A stretch of 64,000 nt of DNA from Stutzerimonas chloritidismutans AW-1 (lineage in GTDB: Bacteria; Pseudomonadota; Gammaproteobacteria; Pseudomonadales; Pseudomonadaceae). The position numbers were made by a program, and so were the translations under genes. Where the stretch lies: NCBI RefSeq assembly GCF_000495915.1, contig NZ_AOFQ01000057.1, forward strand, positions 1-64,000, given 5' to 3'. The notes below the pieces were generated by a model that was not told the origin of the DNA, made no database searches, and saw nothing but the letters and a program-made list of their open reading frames with translations. Position 1 is the stretch's first letter, and the number at the start of each line of letters is the position of its first letter. Shown here piece after piece: positions 26,974 to 38,278 of the stretch.

Positions 26974-27672
26974 TCATAGCTCAATTACTCGAACTTTACG
27001 TTTTTTATCTTTCGACTCACGCCACACCATTACACGAAACTGCTGTCCAATAGGTTGCTCTGGCGTAGGTTTAGGTATTCGCGGCTTCTTGTTTATAACC
27101 TTTTTAAATATTTCACTTTCGACGCCACTCAAAGGCAAATTTAACTGCTTCGCAAGTATTGGCGCATTTTCAAATGATGTTCTTAGCTCACTTGTGAAAT
27201 CTGGTTCGGAGCGTAAATCCTCTCCAAATATTGCCTCAGCCTCTATCATGGCTTGCTGCGCAGTTATTTTTCCCTGCTGAACTTTTAAAAATAACCTGTT
27301 AAGTTGACCCAGCGACCCACTATGTTTTTTTATTTTTGGTTTAGTTTGTCTGCTTGTAAACGGGGCAACCGCATGATTCGCCAAATAGTCACTCGCAGCA
27401 CTAATTTGACTTTGAATTGTTTGGGACCCAGCCATGAATGAGCCGTACTGTCCAATCCCAATATAGATCGCGTAAAGGCATGCAGCAACTTTTGCATTTA
27501 CCTTAATTGATCCCTCTTCAATTTCTAAAACTAGTGCGTAATCAGGAACCTTTAGAACCTTCCCGATATATGACTCCCACTCATCAAACAAATTTGTTGA
27601 GTAGTGCTCAAATTCTTTCCGGGGCAGGCTCGGCACGTTGATGTATAGGTCTGTTCCCCCGAGATCAATCAT
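26974..27672 (-). CDS. hypothetical protein of the accessory island
   Basis: A 232-residue protein of unknown family. The first 60 residues are mixed, with VPDYALVLEIEEGSIKVNAKV leading into a moderately hydrophobic stretch ACLYAIYIGIGQYGSFMAG (about residues 63-81) that could be a membrane or buried helix. The middle is charged and has a basic patch (SRQTKPKIKKHSG). The end is lysine/arginine-rich (RESKDKKRKVRVIEL). It is AT-rich, precedes the YaaC-like gene on the same strand and probably shares its transcript. No function can be inferred. Confidence 0.65.
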   Translation of the reverse strand: MIDLGGTDLYINVPSLPRKEFEHYSTNLFDEWESYIGKVLKVPDYALVLEIEEGSIKVNAKVAACLYAIYIGIGQYGSFMAGSQTIQSQISAASDYLANHAVAPFTSRQTKPKIKKHSGSLGQLNRLFLKVQQGKITAQQAMIEAEAIFGEDLRSEPDFTSELRTSFENAPILAKQLNLPLSGVESEIFKKVINKKPRIPKPTPEQPIGQQFRVMVWRESKDKKRKVRVIEL

Positions 27673-27762
27673 GCTTCATCCATTTATTCACAAATGTCAC
27701 AACTATGATTAGACGCAACTGGTGCATAAAACAACGAACAAATAAGCAGTAAAATGAAACAG

Positions 27763-28875
27763 GGCGGCCGCGAAAACTGAGTGCAACACCTGACCTTTCC
27801 GGTACGGTGCTGCCCCTATGTCCTATTCCGAACTCAGCGTCGAAGAGCGCGCCATCATTCAACTCAGTCAAGCTCAAGGCTTCAGCCTGCGCGGCATTGC
27901 TCGCCTGATTGACAGGTCGCCCTCGACCATCAGCCGAGAGCTGAAGCGCAATCGAGGCAGTAGTGGTGCTTACTCGGCCCGCTGCGCCCAGCAACAGATG
28001 AATATTCGGCGCCAGGTTTGTCGCCCCAAGCGCAAGCTTGTGCCGGGCAGCGAGCGCTTCGAACTGGTGGCCCACATGCTGCGTAAGCGTTTGTCTCCCG
28101 AGCAGATTGCCGGCAAGCTGCGCAGCATGACCATACCCAACCTCAGAGATGCCTACGTCTGTCGTGAGACGATCTATAACGCGATCTATGCCTTGCCGGT
28201 CGGCGAGTTGCGCAAGGAGCTGATCGTCTGCCTGCGCCAAGGCAAGACGACGCGCCGGCCGCGCTCTGGTGGCGTGGATCGGCGCGGCCAGATCCCTGAG
28301 ATGGTCAGCATTCATGTTCGCCCGCCAGAGATCGAAGACCGGCTGATGCCGGGGCATTGGGAGGGCGACCTGATCAAGGGTAAGGCCAACGCCTCGTCGG
28401 TAGGCACGTTGGTGGAGCGCACCAGTGGCTACCTGATGCTGATGAAGATGAACGACGCAACGGCGACCTCGGCGATGGAGGGCTTCAGTGCAGCGCTCAA
28501 CAGCATGCCGCTGGCGATGCGCAAGAGCATGACCTACGACCAGGGCCGGGAGATGGCGCGGCATGCTGAAATCACCCAGCAGACAGGGGTCGCTATTTAC
28601 TTCTGCGACCCGCACAGCCCCTGGCAGCGCGGTAGCAACGAAAACATCAACGGCCTGATCCGCCAGTACCTGCCCAAGGGGACTGACTTGTCGGTACACA
28701 GTCAAGAGCAATTGAATGCCATCGCCTTGGAGCTGAATATGCGCCCCCGTAAACGCTTCGATTTCAAGTGCCCGATCGAAGTCATGGGCGAGGTGATGCA
28801 GGAAGCCATGGCTATGCGGCATCATGCTCCAGCTTCAAATCAATAACCGTGTTGCACTCAGCTTCTGCAACCGCC
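27763..28875 (+). mobile_element. IS30-family insertion sequence, complete
   Basis: A 1113-bp element. The ends are imperfect inverted repeats with a common CTGAGTGCAACAC block (27777-27789 on the left; complement at 28849-28861 on the right) that extend outward to GGCGG with scattered mismatches, about 27 bp in all. CAG flanks both sides (27760-27762 and 28876-28878), a 3-bp direct repeat consistent with IS30-family target duplication. The single transposase gene is intact, so the element may be active. Confidence 0.85.
27818..28846 (+). CDS. IS30-family transposase
   Basis: A 342-residue transposase. The N-terminal helix-turn-helix is LSVEERAIIQLSQAQGFSLRGIARLIDRSPSTISRELKRNRG, the characteristic IS30 end-binding domain. 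The catalytic DDE core has GHWEGDLIKGK, TYDQGREMARH and PHSPWQRGSNENINGLIRQYLPKGTDLS, so the DD(33)E residues look intact. Length is normal. It occupies almost the whole element. Confidence 0.96.
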   Translation: MSYSELSVEERAIIQLSQAQGFSLRGIARLIDRSPSTISRELKRNRGSSGAYSARCAQQQMNIRRQVCRPKRKLVPGSERFELVAHMLRKRLSPEQIAGKLRSMTIPNLRDAYVCRETIYNAIYALPVGELRKELIVCLRQGKTTRRPRSGGVDRRGQIPEMVSIHVRPPEIEDRLMPGHWEGDLIKGKANASSVGTLVERTSGYLMLMKMNDATATSAMEGFSAALNSMPLAMRKSMTYDQGREMARHAEITQQTGVAIYFCDPHSPWQRGSNENINGLIRQYLPKGTDLSVHSQEQLNAIALELNMRPRKRFDFKCPIEVMGEVMQEAMAMRHHAPASNQ

Positions 28876-28878
28876 CAG

Positions 28879-29230
28879 GCTTATTTTCTTGTTCTTGCTG
28901 TAGCAGGTCTTTCTTGAGCACCATGTCGACATCAACGACATAGGAGCGCGCCTGCAGCATCGGGTTGGCCACAGTCTTAAGGCCGCTTGAAGTGTGCAAC
29001 GTGGCTTTGCCGTGGGTCATGCTCTGGATGGTGGCGAGCTTCAGTCCTTGACCTCCAGCACGAGGATGCCGCGACGCGGGTGCAGGATCACGAAGTCGGG
29101 GTAACCCGACCGGGACCTTGCTCCAGCAGAGGCAATCGACTTCCAGCAGCTCTCCAACCGCTCGGCAAAACCCCCGCTCGCCGGGCGTGTCGAACTGGCA
29201 TTGCGAGCGTACAGGGATAAAGCGCGCCAT
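28879..29230 (-). pseudogene. remnant of a NERD-domain gene
   Basis: Reading leftward from ATG 29230, MARFIPVRSQCQFDTPGER begins a NERD (nuclease-related) domain as found in helicase-linked proteins. The expected PDFVILHPRRGILVLEVKD is present but in another frame (near 29052-29108), and KLATIQSMTHGKATLHTSSGL resumes in the first frame after a likely one-base deletion where TGG (Trp) would be. At least one more frame change occurs near FAERLE (29170-29190). The 3' part is missing, cut off at the IS30 insertion or island edge. It is clearly broken. Confidence 0.75.
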
Positions 29231-29464
29231 CTGTACCGTCCTTGGTAGCGGACCGGTGCAACTCGTAGCGTCGCAGCGGAACCGTGATCGAGTGCGCAGT
29301 TGCTGCGCGTGATGGCACATTAGCCACTGCTTCCGTATGGGTAAAGCAGACGATGGATTAATCCCCAGTTTTCATACTGTTGCCTGACACGCGTCATTCA
29401 CGTCGTTTGCACTTTCCCGCCGCCTACCCTGTCCACACTGCATAGGTCAGTTGCGGAGGTGATC

Positions 29465-30004
29465 GTGGAAGGCATGTTTTTCAGTAGCGGAACGACGTTG
29501 ATACGCACGCTGGTGGTGGGCGTGCTGGCCTATATCAGCCTGGTGCTGCTGTTGCGCCTGTCGGGGCGGCGGACGTTGTCGAAGATGAATGCGTTCGATC
29601 TGGTGGTGACGGTTGCGCTGGGTTCGACCTTCGCGACGATTCTGCTCAATCGCAATGTGTCGCTGGCCGAGGGGGTGCTGGCGTTCGCGCTGTTGATCGG
29701 GCTGCAGTATGTGGTCACCTGGTCCAGCGTGCGGGTGGCGTGGGTGCGGCGTACGGTGACGGGCGAGCCGGCGCTGCTGTTCTATCGCGGGCGTTTTCTC
29801 GGCGATGCCATGCGCGTGGCGCGAGTGACCGAGGACGAGGTGCGGGCCGCTGCGCGCAGTCAGGGGCTGGCCGCGCTGGATGGCATCGAGGCGGTGGTAC
29901 TGGAGACCGATGGCAGTTTCAGCGTGATCACCGATGGCGCAGGCGACAGCCGTTCCACGCTGGACGGGGTGAATGTGCCGGGGCCGAATGAAAAGGGCGT
30001 TTGA
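29465..30004 (+). CDS. DUF421 (YetF-like) membrane protein
   Basis: A 179-residue protein with three membrane helices in the first 90 residues, then a cytoplasmic domain. Typical DUF421 segments are RLSGRRTLSKMNAFDLVVTVALGSTFATILLNRNVSL, the VRVAWVRR linker, EPALLFYRGRFLGDAMRVARVTEDEVRAAARSQGL, and EAVVLETDGSFSVI. Related YetF proteins are membrane proteins of uncertain role. I chose GTG 29465 because GGAGGT (29455-29460) is at good spacing; ATG 29474 is an alternative. The family is often annotated only as DUF421. Confidence 0.85.
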   Translation: MEGMFFSSGTTLIRTLVVGVLAYISLVLLLRLSGRRTLSKMNAFDLVVTVALGSTFATILLNRNVSLAEGVLAFALLIGLQYVVTWSSVRVAWVRRTVTGEPALLFYRGRFLGDAMRVARVTEDEVRAAARSQGLAALDGIEAVVLETDGSFSVITDGAGDSRSTLDGVNVPGPNEKGV

Positions 30005-30135
30005 GGCCGTGGCACCCTTCGCCGGCGGCTGATCGACGGATCCGCCGCCGGGGGCCCGCGCCGGCCCGGTTGCCGCCGCGCGGCGCTGCCGCCAGACTCG
30101 TTGCTCACGCCCGCCATTCGATGCGATTCCCACCG

Positions 30136-31023
30136 ATGAAAACCAACCTCGACGAAATGCTCGCCTTTGTCAGCGTGGTCGACAGTGGCTCGATCAGCGC
30201 CGCGGCCGAGCAGCTGGAACAGACCGCCTCGGGCGTCAGCCGGGCGTTGAGTCGGCTGGAGGACAAGCTGGCGGTGACGCTGTTGCGCCGCACCACGCGG
30301 CGCCTCGAGCTGACCGAGGAGGGCGAGGTGTTCCTGGCGCAGGCGCGGCGCATTCTGGCCAGCGTGGAGGAGGCCGAGGAGCAGATGGCGCTGCGGCGGC
30401 AGACACCCGCGGGGCGTCTGCGGGTCAACACCGCTTCGCCGTTCATGCTGCATGTGATCGCACCGCTGATCGGCGACTTTCGCGCGCGCTACCCGCAGAT
30501 CGAGCTGGAGCTGTACAGCGACGACCGCATCATCGATCTGCTGGAGCGGCGTACCGACCTGGCCATCCGCATCGGCCCGCTGCCGGATTCCAGCCTGCAT
30601 GCGCGGCCGCTGTGCCACACCATGCGCCGGGTGCTGGCGAGCCCGGCCTATCTGCAACGGCATGGCATGCCGGAGAGCGTCGAGGCGCTGGCCGGGCACA
30701 GCCTTATCAGCTTTACCGAGCCGGATCGGCTCAACGACTGGCCGGTGCGCCATGCGCTGGGGGAGAGCTGGCGGATCACCCCGGCGCTGCGTGTCTCCAG
30801 CGGCGATACGGCGCGTGAACTGGCGCTGGCCGGCGAGGGCTTGGTGTGCCTGTCCGACTTCATGACCGAGAAGGATCGGCAGCGCGGCGAGCTGGTGGAG
30901 GTGCTGGCGGCGCAGCGTGTCGATGTGCGCCAGCCGATCAATGCGGTGTATTACCGCAACAGCGCACTGGCCTCGCGCATCGCCTGCTTTATCGACTTTC
31001 TCAGCGAGCGCCTGGGCGCGTAG
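30136..31023 (+). CDS. LysR-family transcriptional regulator
   Basis: A 295-residue LysR regulator. The helix-turn-helix is LAFVSVVDSGSISAAAEQLEQTASGVSRALSRLEDKL, close to the TrpI-independent group that regulates metabolic or oxidoreductase genes. The C-terminal domain has AGRLRVNTASPFMLHVIAPLIGDFRARYPQIELELYSDDRIIDLLERRTDLAIRIG, the effector-domain hinge pattern. Its target is unknown. ATG 30136 is supported by family alignment; ATG 30121 is also possible. It lies just after the DUF421 gene on the same strand. Confidence 0.9.
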   Translation: MKTNLDEMLAFVSVVDSGSISAAAEQLEQTASGVSRALSRLEDKLAVTLLRRTTRRLELTEEGEVFLAQARRILASVEEAEEQMALRRQTPAGRLRVNTASPFMLHVIAPLIGDFRARYPQIELELYSDDRIIDLLERRTDLAIRIGPLPDSSLHARPLCHTMRRVLASPAYLQRHGMPESVEALAGHSLISFTEPDRLNDWPVRHALGESWRITPALRVSSGDTARELALAGEGLVCLSDFMTEKDRQRGELVEVLAAQRVDVRQPINAVYYRNSALASRIACFIDFLSERLGA

Positions 31024-31033
31024 CCAGCCACGC

Positions 31034-33076
<2,043 letters not shown>

Positions 33077-33509
33077 CGGACAAGCGGGCCCTTTGAATGA
33101 AACCCCGGCAGGGCGGTTCGCCACCGGCCAGGGGCTGCATGGTTTGAATGAGCGTGTGTTTTCTCGCTGCGTCAGGCCGCAATCGGCGAAGTCCCGGCTC
33201 GGCCTGGCGCATTTGTCATATTCAGCAGAGGCGGCGAGAGCGACGATGGTTCCAGCGACCTGACGGAGCGCAAGCGAATACCGAAACAGGGCGACGCGCG
33301 GGCGTTGGCAGGTGCAGATTGCAGCCGTAGGGAGATCAGGTCAGCGGTCGCGCAGCCGGCTCGGGCAGGGCGAGGGCAGGAAGGTGTCGGGGAGGTGACG
33401 GGTGATCGGAACGCCGCAAATGCCCTAAAGCGACACGGCCCTGCCCAGCGAGGTGCTGAACAGGGCCGCGGAGTTTTCTGTCACTGCGGACGCATCCGCA
33501 GGCTGGCGC
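33077..33509. other. intergenic region between the hybrid kinase and the YdgA-like gene
   Basis: About 430 bp upstream of the leftward kinase gene and downstream of the leftward ydgA-like gene. It should contain the kinase promoter. A hairpin (33437-33468, listed separately) lies at the ydgA side. I see no credible gene. Confidence 0.45.
33437..33468 (-). terminator. hairpin downstream of the YdgA-like gene
   Basis: An 8-bp perfect stem CGGCCCTG (33437-33444) and CAGGGCCG (33461-33468) with a 16-base loop, 41 bp beyond the leftward stop codon. The T run on the minus strand is weak, so a terminator role is possible but not certain. Confidence 0.4.
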
Positions 33510-34991
33510 TTACTGGCCGAGCAGACCGGCGTTCTGCGCCGAACCGAAGGCGAAGCCGATGAATTCCTGCACGCTCATTTCCCGGCCATTGAAGGTCACC
33601 CGGTTGTCGGCGTAGTGCAGCGAGCTGACCAGGCGTTCGCCTTCCAGGCGCGACCAGCCGGTGTCCAGCGCCATGCCGCTGAACAGCTCGGTGGCGGCAT
33701 CGCTTTCCTCCTGCAGTGCCGCCGGGTCGAGCTGGCCGTCAGGCTGGTTGTTCTGCGCGACCAGCCCGGCGATGTCGCGCACCAGGTCCTTGTCGATACC
33801 GGCGTCGGCCTTGAGCGAGGCGAGCATGCTGGTGATCATCGCATCCGGGGTGAAGGCTTCTGCGCTCGGCGATTGCAGGTCGAGCACGACGGACAGGCGG
33901 GCCGAGCCGTGGGCGGTCTCGAAGCCGAACTCGTCGAGGGCCAGGGTGGGTTTGTGTTCCAGCAGCTGCAGGCCATGCGCCTGGAGTTCCTGCTGCTGGG
34001 CGGCGGTCATGCCGGCGAAGGATTCCTCCGGCGTGGCGCTGCTGTCGAGGATTGCCTTGTAGCTCGCGACCAGCGCCTTGAGGCTGCTTTCCTCGAGGTT
34101 GCGCAGGCTGAAGGCGAGGGTGAGGTTGCGCAAGGCCTGGCCTTTGGCGCTGACCTCGCCGATGCGGTAGGCGATGGTCTGGTCGAGGCCGCGGCTGCCG
34201 CGGCTCAGCGCCTCCTCGACGGAGGCCTGCTGGATGACCACGGCGGGTTCGTCGCCGGCCTTGATTTCCATGCGTTCCAGGGTGATGGCGGACGGGCCGA
34301 AGCCGAAGCCCGCGTCATAATCCTGCTTGTCGGCGCTCAGGCCGATGCCGCGCAGGCTCACCTGTACCGGCTGGCCGCTGTCGCTGCGCTGCAGGTCGAT
34401 GTCGACTTCCGCCAGTTCACCGTCCATGCGTACGTCGCTGCCGGCCTTGTTCGCCTCGAAGTTGAGGTTGGCCGGTGCGATGCGCACGCTGCCGTCTTCG
34501 TCCTCGATGTTCAGCGCGGCGGTGCGCAGATCGCCGGCCTGGCCGCCGTCGTAGCCGATGGTCACGTCACCCACCAGCGGCACTTCGCCGGAGGCGGCGT
34601 CGAACAGCTTTTGCGTCAGCGGCGTGCGTTCGAGTTCGAAATGGCTCTGCGCGGCGACCGGCATCAGCTGGCCGCGGCTGAGACGGGAGACGGGGAAGGG
34701 GCCGTGTTCGAGGCGATCCTGCAGCAGCAGAGCGTAGTGTTCGGTGTTGCCTTCGTCGTCCGCCACTTCGATGTCGATCTGGTAACGCGCGGTGCTGGAG
34801 AGCAGCCCGCGTTCGAAGCTGAGCAGGGTGAGGCCGACCTCGGCACCGGCGCCGACGCCCATCTCGCGCAGCTTGAGGTTGGCCTGGTCAACGGCATCAC
34901 GGGCGGTCGATTCGACCTGGGTGCTGGTGTAGAAGGTGGCGGCGCCGAAGAGGGCCAGGGGTACGGCAACGGCGAGTGCGAGCTTTTTCAT
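33510..34991 (-). CDS. YdgA-like (DUF945) exported protein
   Basis: A 493-residue protein with an N-terminal hydrophobic segment MKKLALAVAVPLALFGAATFY that may be an uncleaved anchor. The rest is a long soluble domain with repeated beta-strand patterns such as TLLSFERGLLSSTARYQID and GPFPVSRLSRGQL, typical of the YdgA/DUF945 family. These proteins are located at the inner membrane facing the periplasm, and their function is poorly known. The C-terminus keeps the NRVTFNGREMSVQEF segment. It is the first gene of a leftward pair with the hybrid kinase, but 430 bp separate them. Confidence 0.88.
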   Translation of the reverse strand: MKKLALAVAVPLALFGAATFYTSTQVESTARDAVDQANLKLREMGVGAGAEVGLTLLSFERGLLSSTARYQIDIEVADDEGNTEHYALLLQDRLEHGPFPVSRLSRGQLMPVAAQSHFELERTPLTQKLFDAASGEVPLVGDVTIGYDGGQAGDLRTAALNIEDEDGSVRIAPANLNFEANKAGSDVRMDGELAEVDIDLQRSDSGQPVQVSLRGIGLSADKQDYDAGFGFGPSAITLERMEIKAGDEPAVVIQQASVEEALSRGSRGLDQTIAYRIGEVSAKGQALRNLTLAFSLRNLEESSLKALVASYKAILDSSATPEESFAGMTAAQQQELQAHGLQLLEHKPTLALDEFGFETAHGSARLSVVLDLQSPSAEAFTPDAMITSMLASLKADAGIDKDLVRDIAGLVAQNNQPDGQLDPAALQEESDAATELFSGMALDTGWSRLEGERLVSSLHYADNRVTFNGREMSVQEFIGFAFGSAQNAGLLGQ

Positions 34992-35175
34992 GGAAGCATC
35001 CTGTGCGGTGGCTGGGCAGACGTCCTGTCAGCCGGTGGTTGGCAACCGGCGGCACTCTAGCAGCGCGCAGCGGCAGGCTCCAGCGCGCCGGGGCAGAGGA
35101 TGGGAAGGGTGAGAACGTGGCAGCAGATTCGGGCGGGACGGCGCCTACTGCGCCTTCGCCGCCCTGCCTGCGTGG

Positions 35176-35373
35176 TTAATGCATGTTGTCCGATTTCGGC
35201 ATGGGTATCGCCACACTGCTTTCCACACTGCCGGCCTCGGCGTCGCCTTCCTTGTAGAAGGGTTCGATTTCCTCGCGGGCCTGTTGCCAATGCTCACTTT
35301 CCTTGCCTTCCGGCTGGCCTTCGGCTTGCCAGATTTCATAGGCGCGCTGGCGGATTCGTTCGTCGACGTTCAT
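35176..35373 (-). CDS. small DUF2934 protein
   Basis: A 65-residue protein with the DUF2934 pattern: ERIRQRAYEIWQAEGQPEGKESEHWQQAREEI. Such proteins are short, acidic-to-neutral and of unknown function, sometimes found near carbohydrate or stress genes. Here it is divergent from pgm by about 250 bp. The segment after residue 40 is less conserved. Confidence 0.85.
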   Translation of the reverse strand: MNVDERIRQRAYEIWQAEGQPEGKESEHWQQAREEIEPFYKEGDAEAGSVESSVAIPMPKSDNMH

Positions 35374-35621
35374 GTGACAACCTCCTGGTCACGGGCTCGC
35401 GAACGCGAGCCGCTAAGCAGTGGAAAGGGGCCTGTGGCGGAGGTTCCGGCGGGGCGACGAGCGCGCATGGCCAAAACGTCGCAGGCTGGATAACGCCGCG
35501 CATGGAACCGCCGGCGCTGATGCGGTCGAAGCTCTGGATAAATGGCGCCGACTGGCGTTTCATTCGCTTCGCGCCACGCCCGCCTGGGCCGGCGTACCGC
35601 CTTTTCGCACAGGACTGACCG

Positions 35622-37286
<1,665 letters not shown>

Positions 37287-37302
37287 GGACCAATGCGCGG
37301 CG

Positions 37303-37488
37303 TCAGGCGTCGGGCTTCAGCTGCTGGCGGTCACTGATATTGACCGCCAGCTGCGCGGCTTCGACGTCGTCGGTCAGATAGCGGCTGTTGCCATTGGCAT
37401 CGGTGACCCGATAGACCATGGCGATATCCGGGTGGCGCAGGTGCTCGGGAATGTCGTCGCCTTCGAGCTTGGTCACGGTCACACTCAT
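37303..37488 (-). CDS. small hypothetical protein
   Basis: A 61-residue protein starting MSVTVTKLEGDDIPEHLRHPDIAMVYRVTDANGNSRYLTDD. A compact beta-rich domain is likely; the family is not known to me. It converges on pgm with only 16 bp between, and precedes no obvious operon partner. It may be a small cytoplasmic protein. Confidence 0.6.
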   Translation of the reverse strand: MSVTVTKLEGDDIPEHLRHPDIAMVYRVTDANGNSRYLTDDVEAAQLAVNISDRQQLKPDA

Positions 37489-37593
37489 GGCTCGGCTCCT
37501 GTTGGCGGTATCTGTCTGGCATGTGACTGCGCCGCGGCCGATCCGATCCGCTGAAACCGGGCGCCGAGCATCCGACGCGGGTGAGCGAATCGC

Positions 37594-38199
37594 TCAGCGT
37601 TGCGCATCCAGCGCCTTTTCCACCTCGAGTTCCAGCGCATACGCCGGCTGCTCCACGGCGCGGTGGTCCAGCGTATAGCGTCGTGCGAACTCGGCGACGC
37701 CCCAATCCAGATACTGTTCGACGTGCTTGAGCTCATGGGCCCAGAGCGCGACGTTGTCCTGCGCATCGCTGGCGTGGCGGAAGACGATGACGTCGATCAG
37801 GGTCACGGCGTTGACGTCGGGGTTGCGCAGCAGGGTGTTGCCGGCATTCAGCGCCACTTCGTCGCCGACGCGGTAGTTCGCGCTTTCCAGCACCGCGAGA
37901 TCGAAGAAGGGTTCGAGCTGCGAGCGGATATGCAGCGGCATCGGCTGGACGCCGCCGGCCATCAGACGATCCCGCGATTGCTGAATCCAGTTCTGCAGCG
38001 CCAGCGCGGCCATGCGCTGCACACGGTCGTAAACGGCCTGGGTGTCGCTGGCAGAACCGGGCACGCAGAGGCAGCTGCCACTCAGGCAGATTGGCTGTTG
38101 GCCAGGCGGGCAGGCCGTCTGTGCCAGAGCCGGAGCGCCGACCCATTCCATGCAGGCGAGCAGCAGGGAAAGGCGGCGAAGAAGCGGGGTGAACGACAC
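37594..38199 (-). CDS. DUF4157-type exported protein with HExxH-like motif
   Basis: A 201-residue protein with a signal peptide (cleavage near ALA-QT, residue 27) and a cysteine-rich start of the mature chain (CPPGQQPICLSGSCLCVPG). The second half has VTLIDVIVFRHASDAQDNVALWAHELKHVEQYLDWGV, where HELKH matches the HExxH zinc-peptidase core and resembles DUF4157-type proteins. Activity is not proven. It is downstream of treS on the same strand, with a strong hairpin between them. Confidence 0.75.
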   Translation of the reverse strand: MSFTPLLRRLSLLLACMEWVGAPALAQTACPPGQQPICLSGSCLCVPGSASDTQAVYDRVQRMAALALQNWIQQSRDRLMAGGVQPMPLHIRSQLEPFFDLAVLESANYRVGDEVALNAGNTLLRNPDVNAVTLIDVIVFRHASDAQDNVALWAHELKHVEQYLDWGVAEFARRYTLDHRAVEQPAYALELEVEKALDAQR

Positions 38200-38220
38200 G
38201 CGAAGTCCTCGAAGGCGAGG

Positions 38221-38267
38221 GCGAGCCCCGGGCCGGTGCGCACTATAGCCGTGCGCCCGGGGCTCGC
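38221..38267 (-). terminator. strong hairpin downstream of treS
   Basis: A perfect 12-bp stem (arms GCGAGCCCCGGG at 38221-38232 and CCCGGGGCTCGC at 38256-38267) with an inner GTGCGC pairing. It begins 12 bp beyond the leftward treS stop and lies before the next gene. No T run follows, so it is terminator-like by structure only. Confidence 0.55.
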
Positions 38268-38278
38268 GAAGAGGGCCT

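Noticed and set aside
24749..29464. The AT-rich island considered as an integrative element with att sites
   Set aside because: I see no integrase, no tRNA gene and no direct repeats at the island edges beyond the IS30 target duplication.
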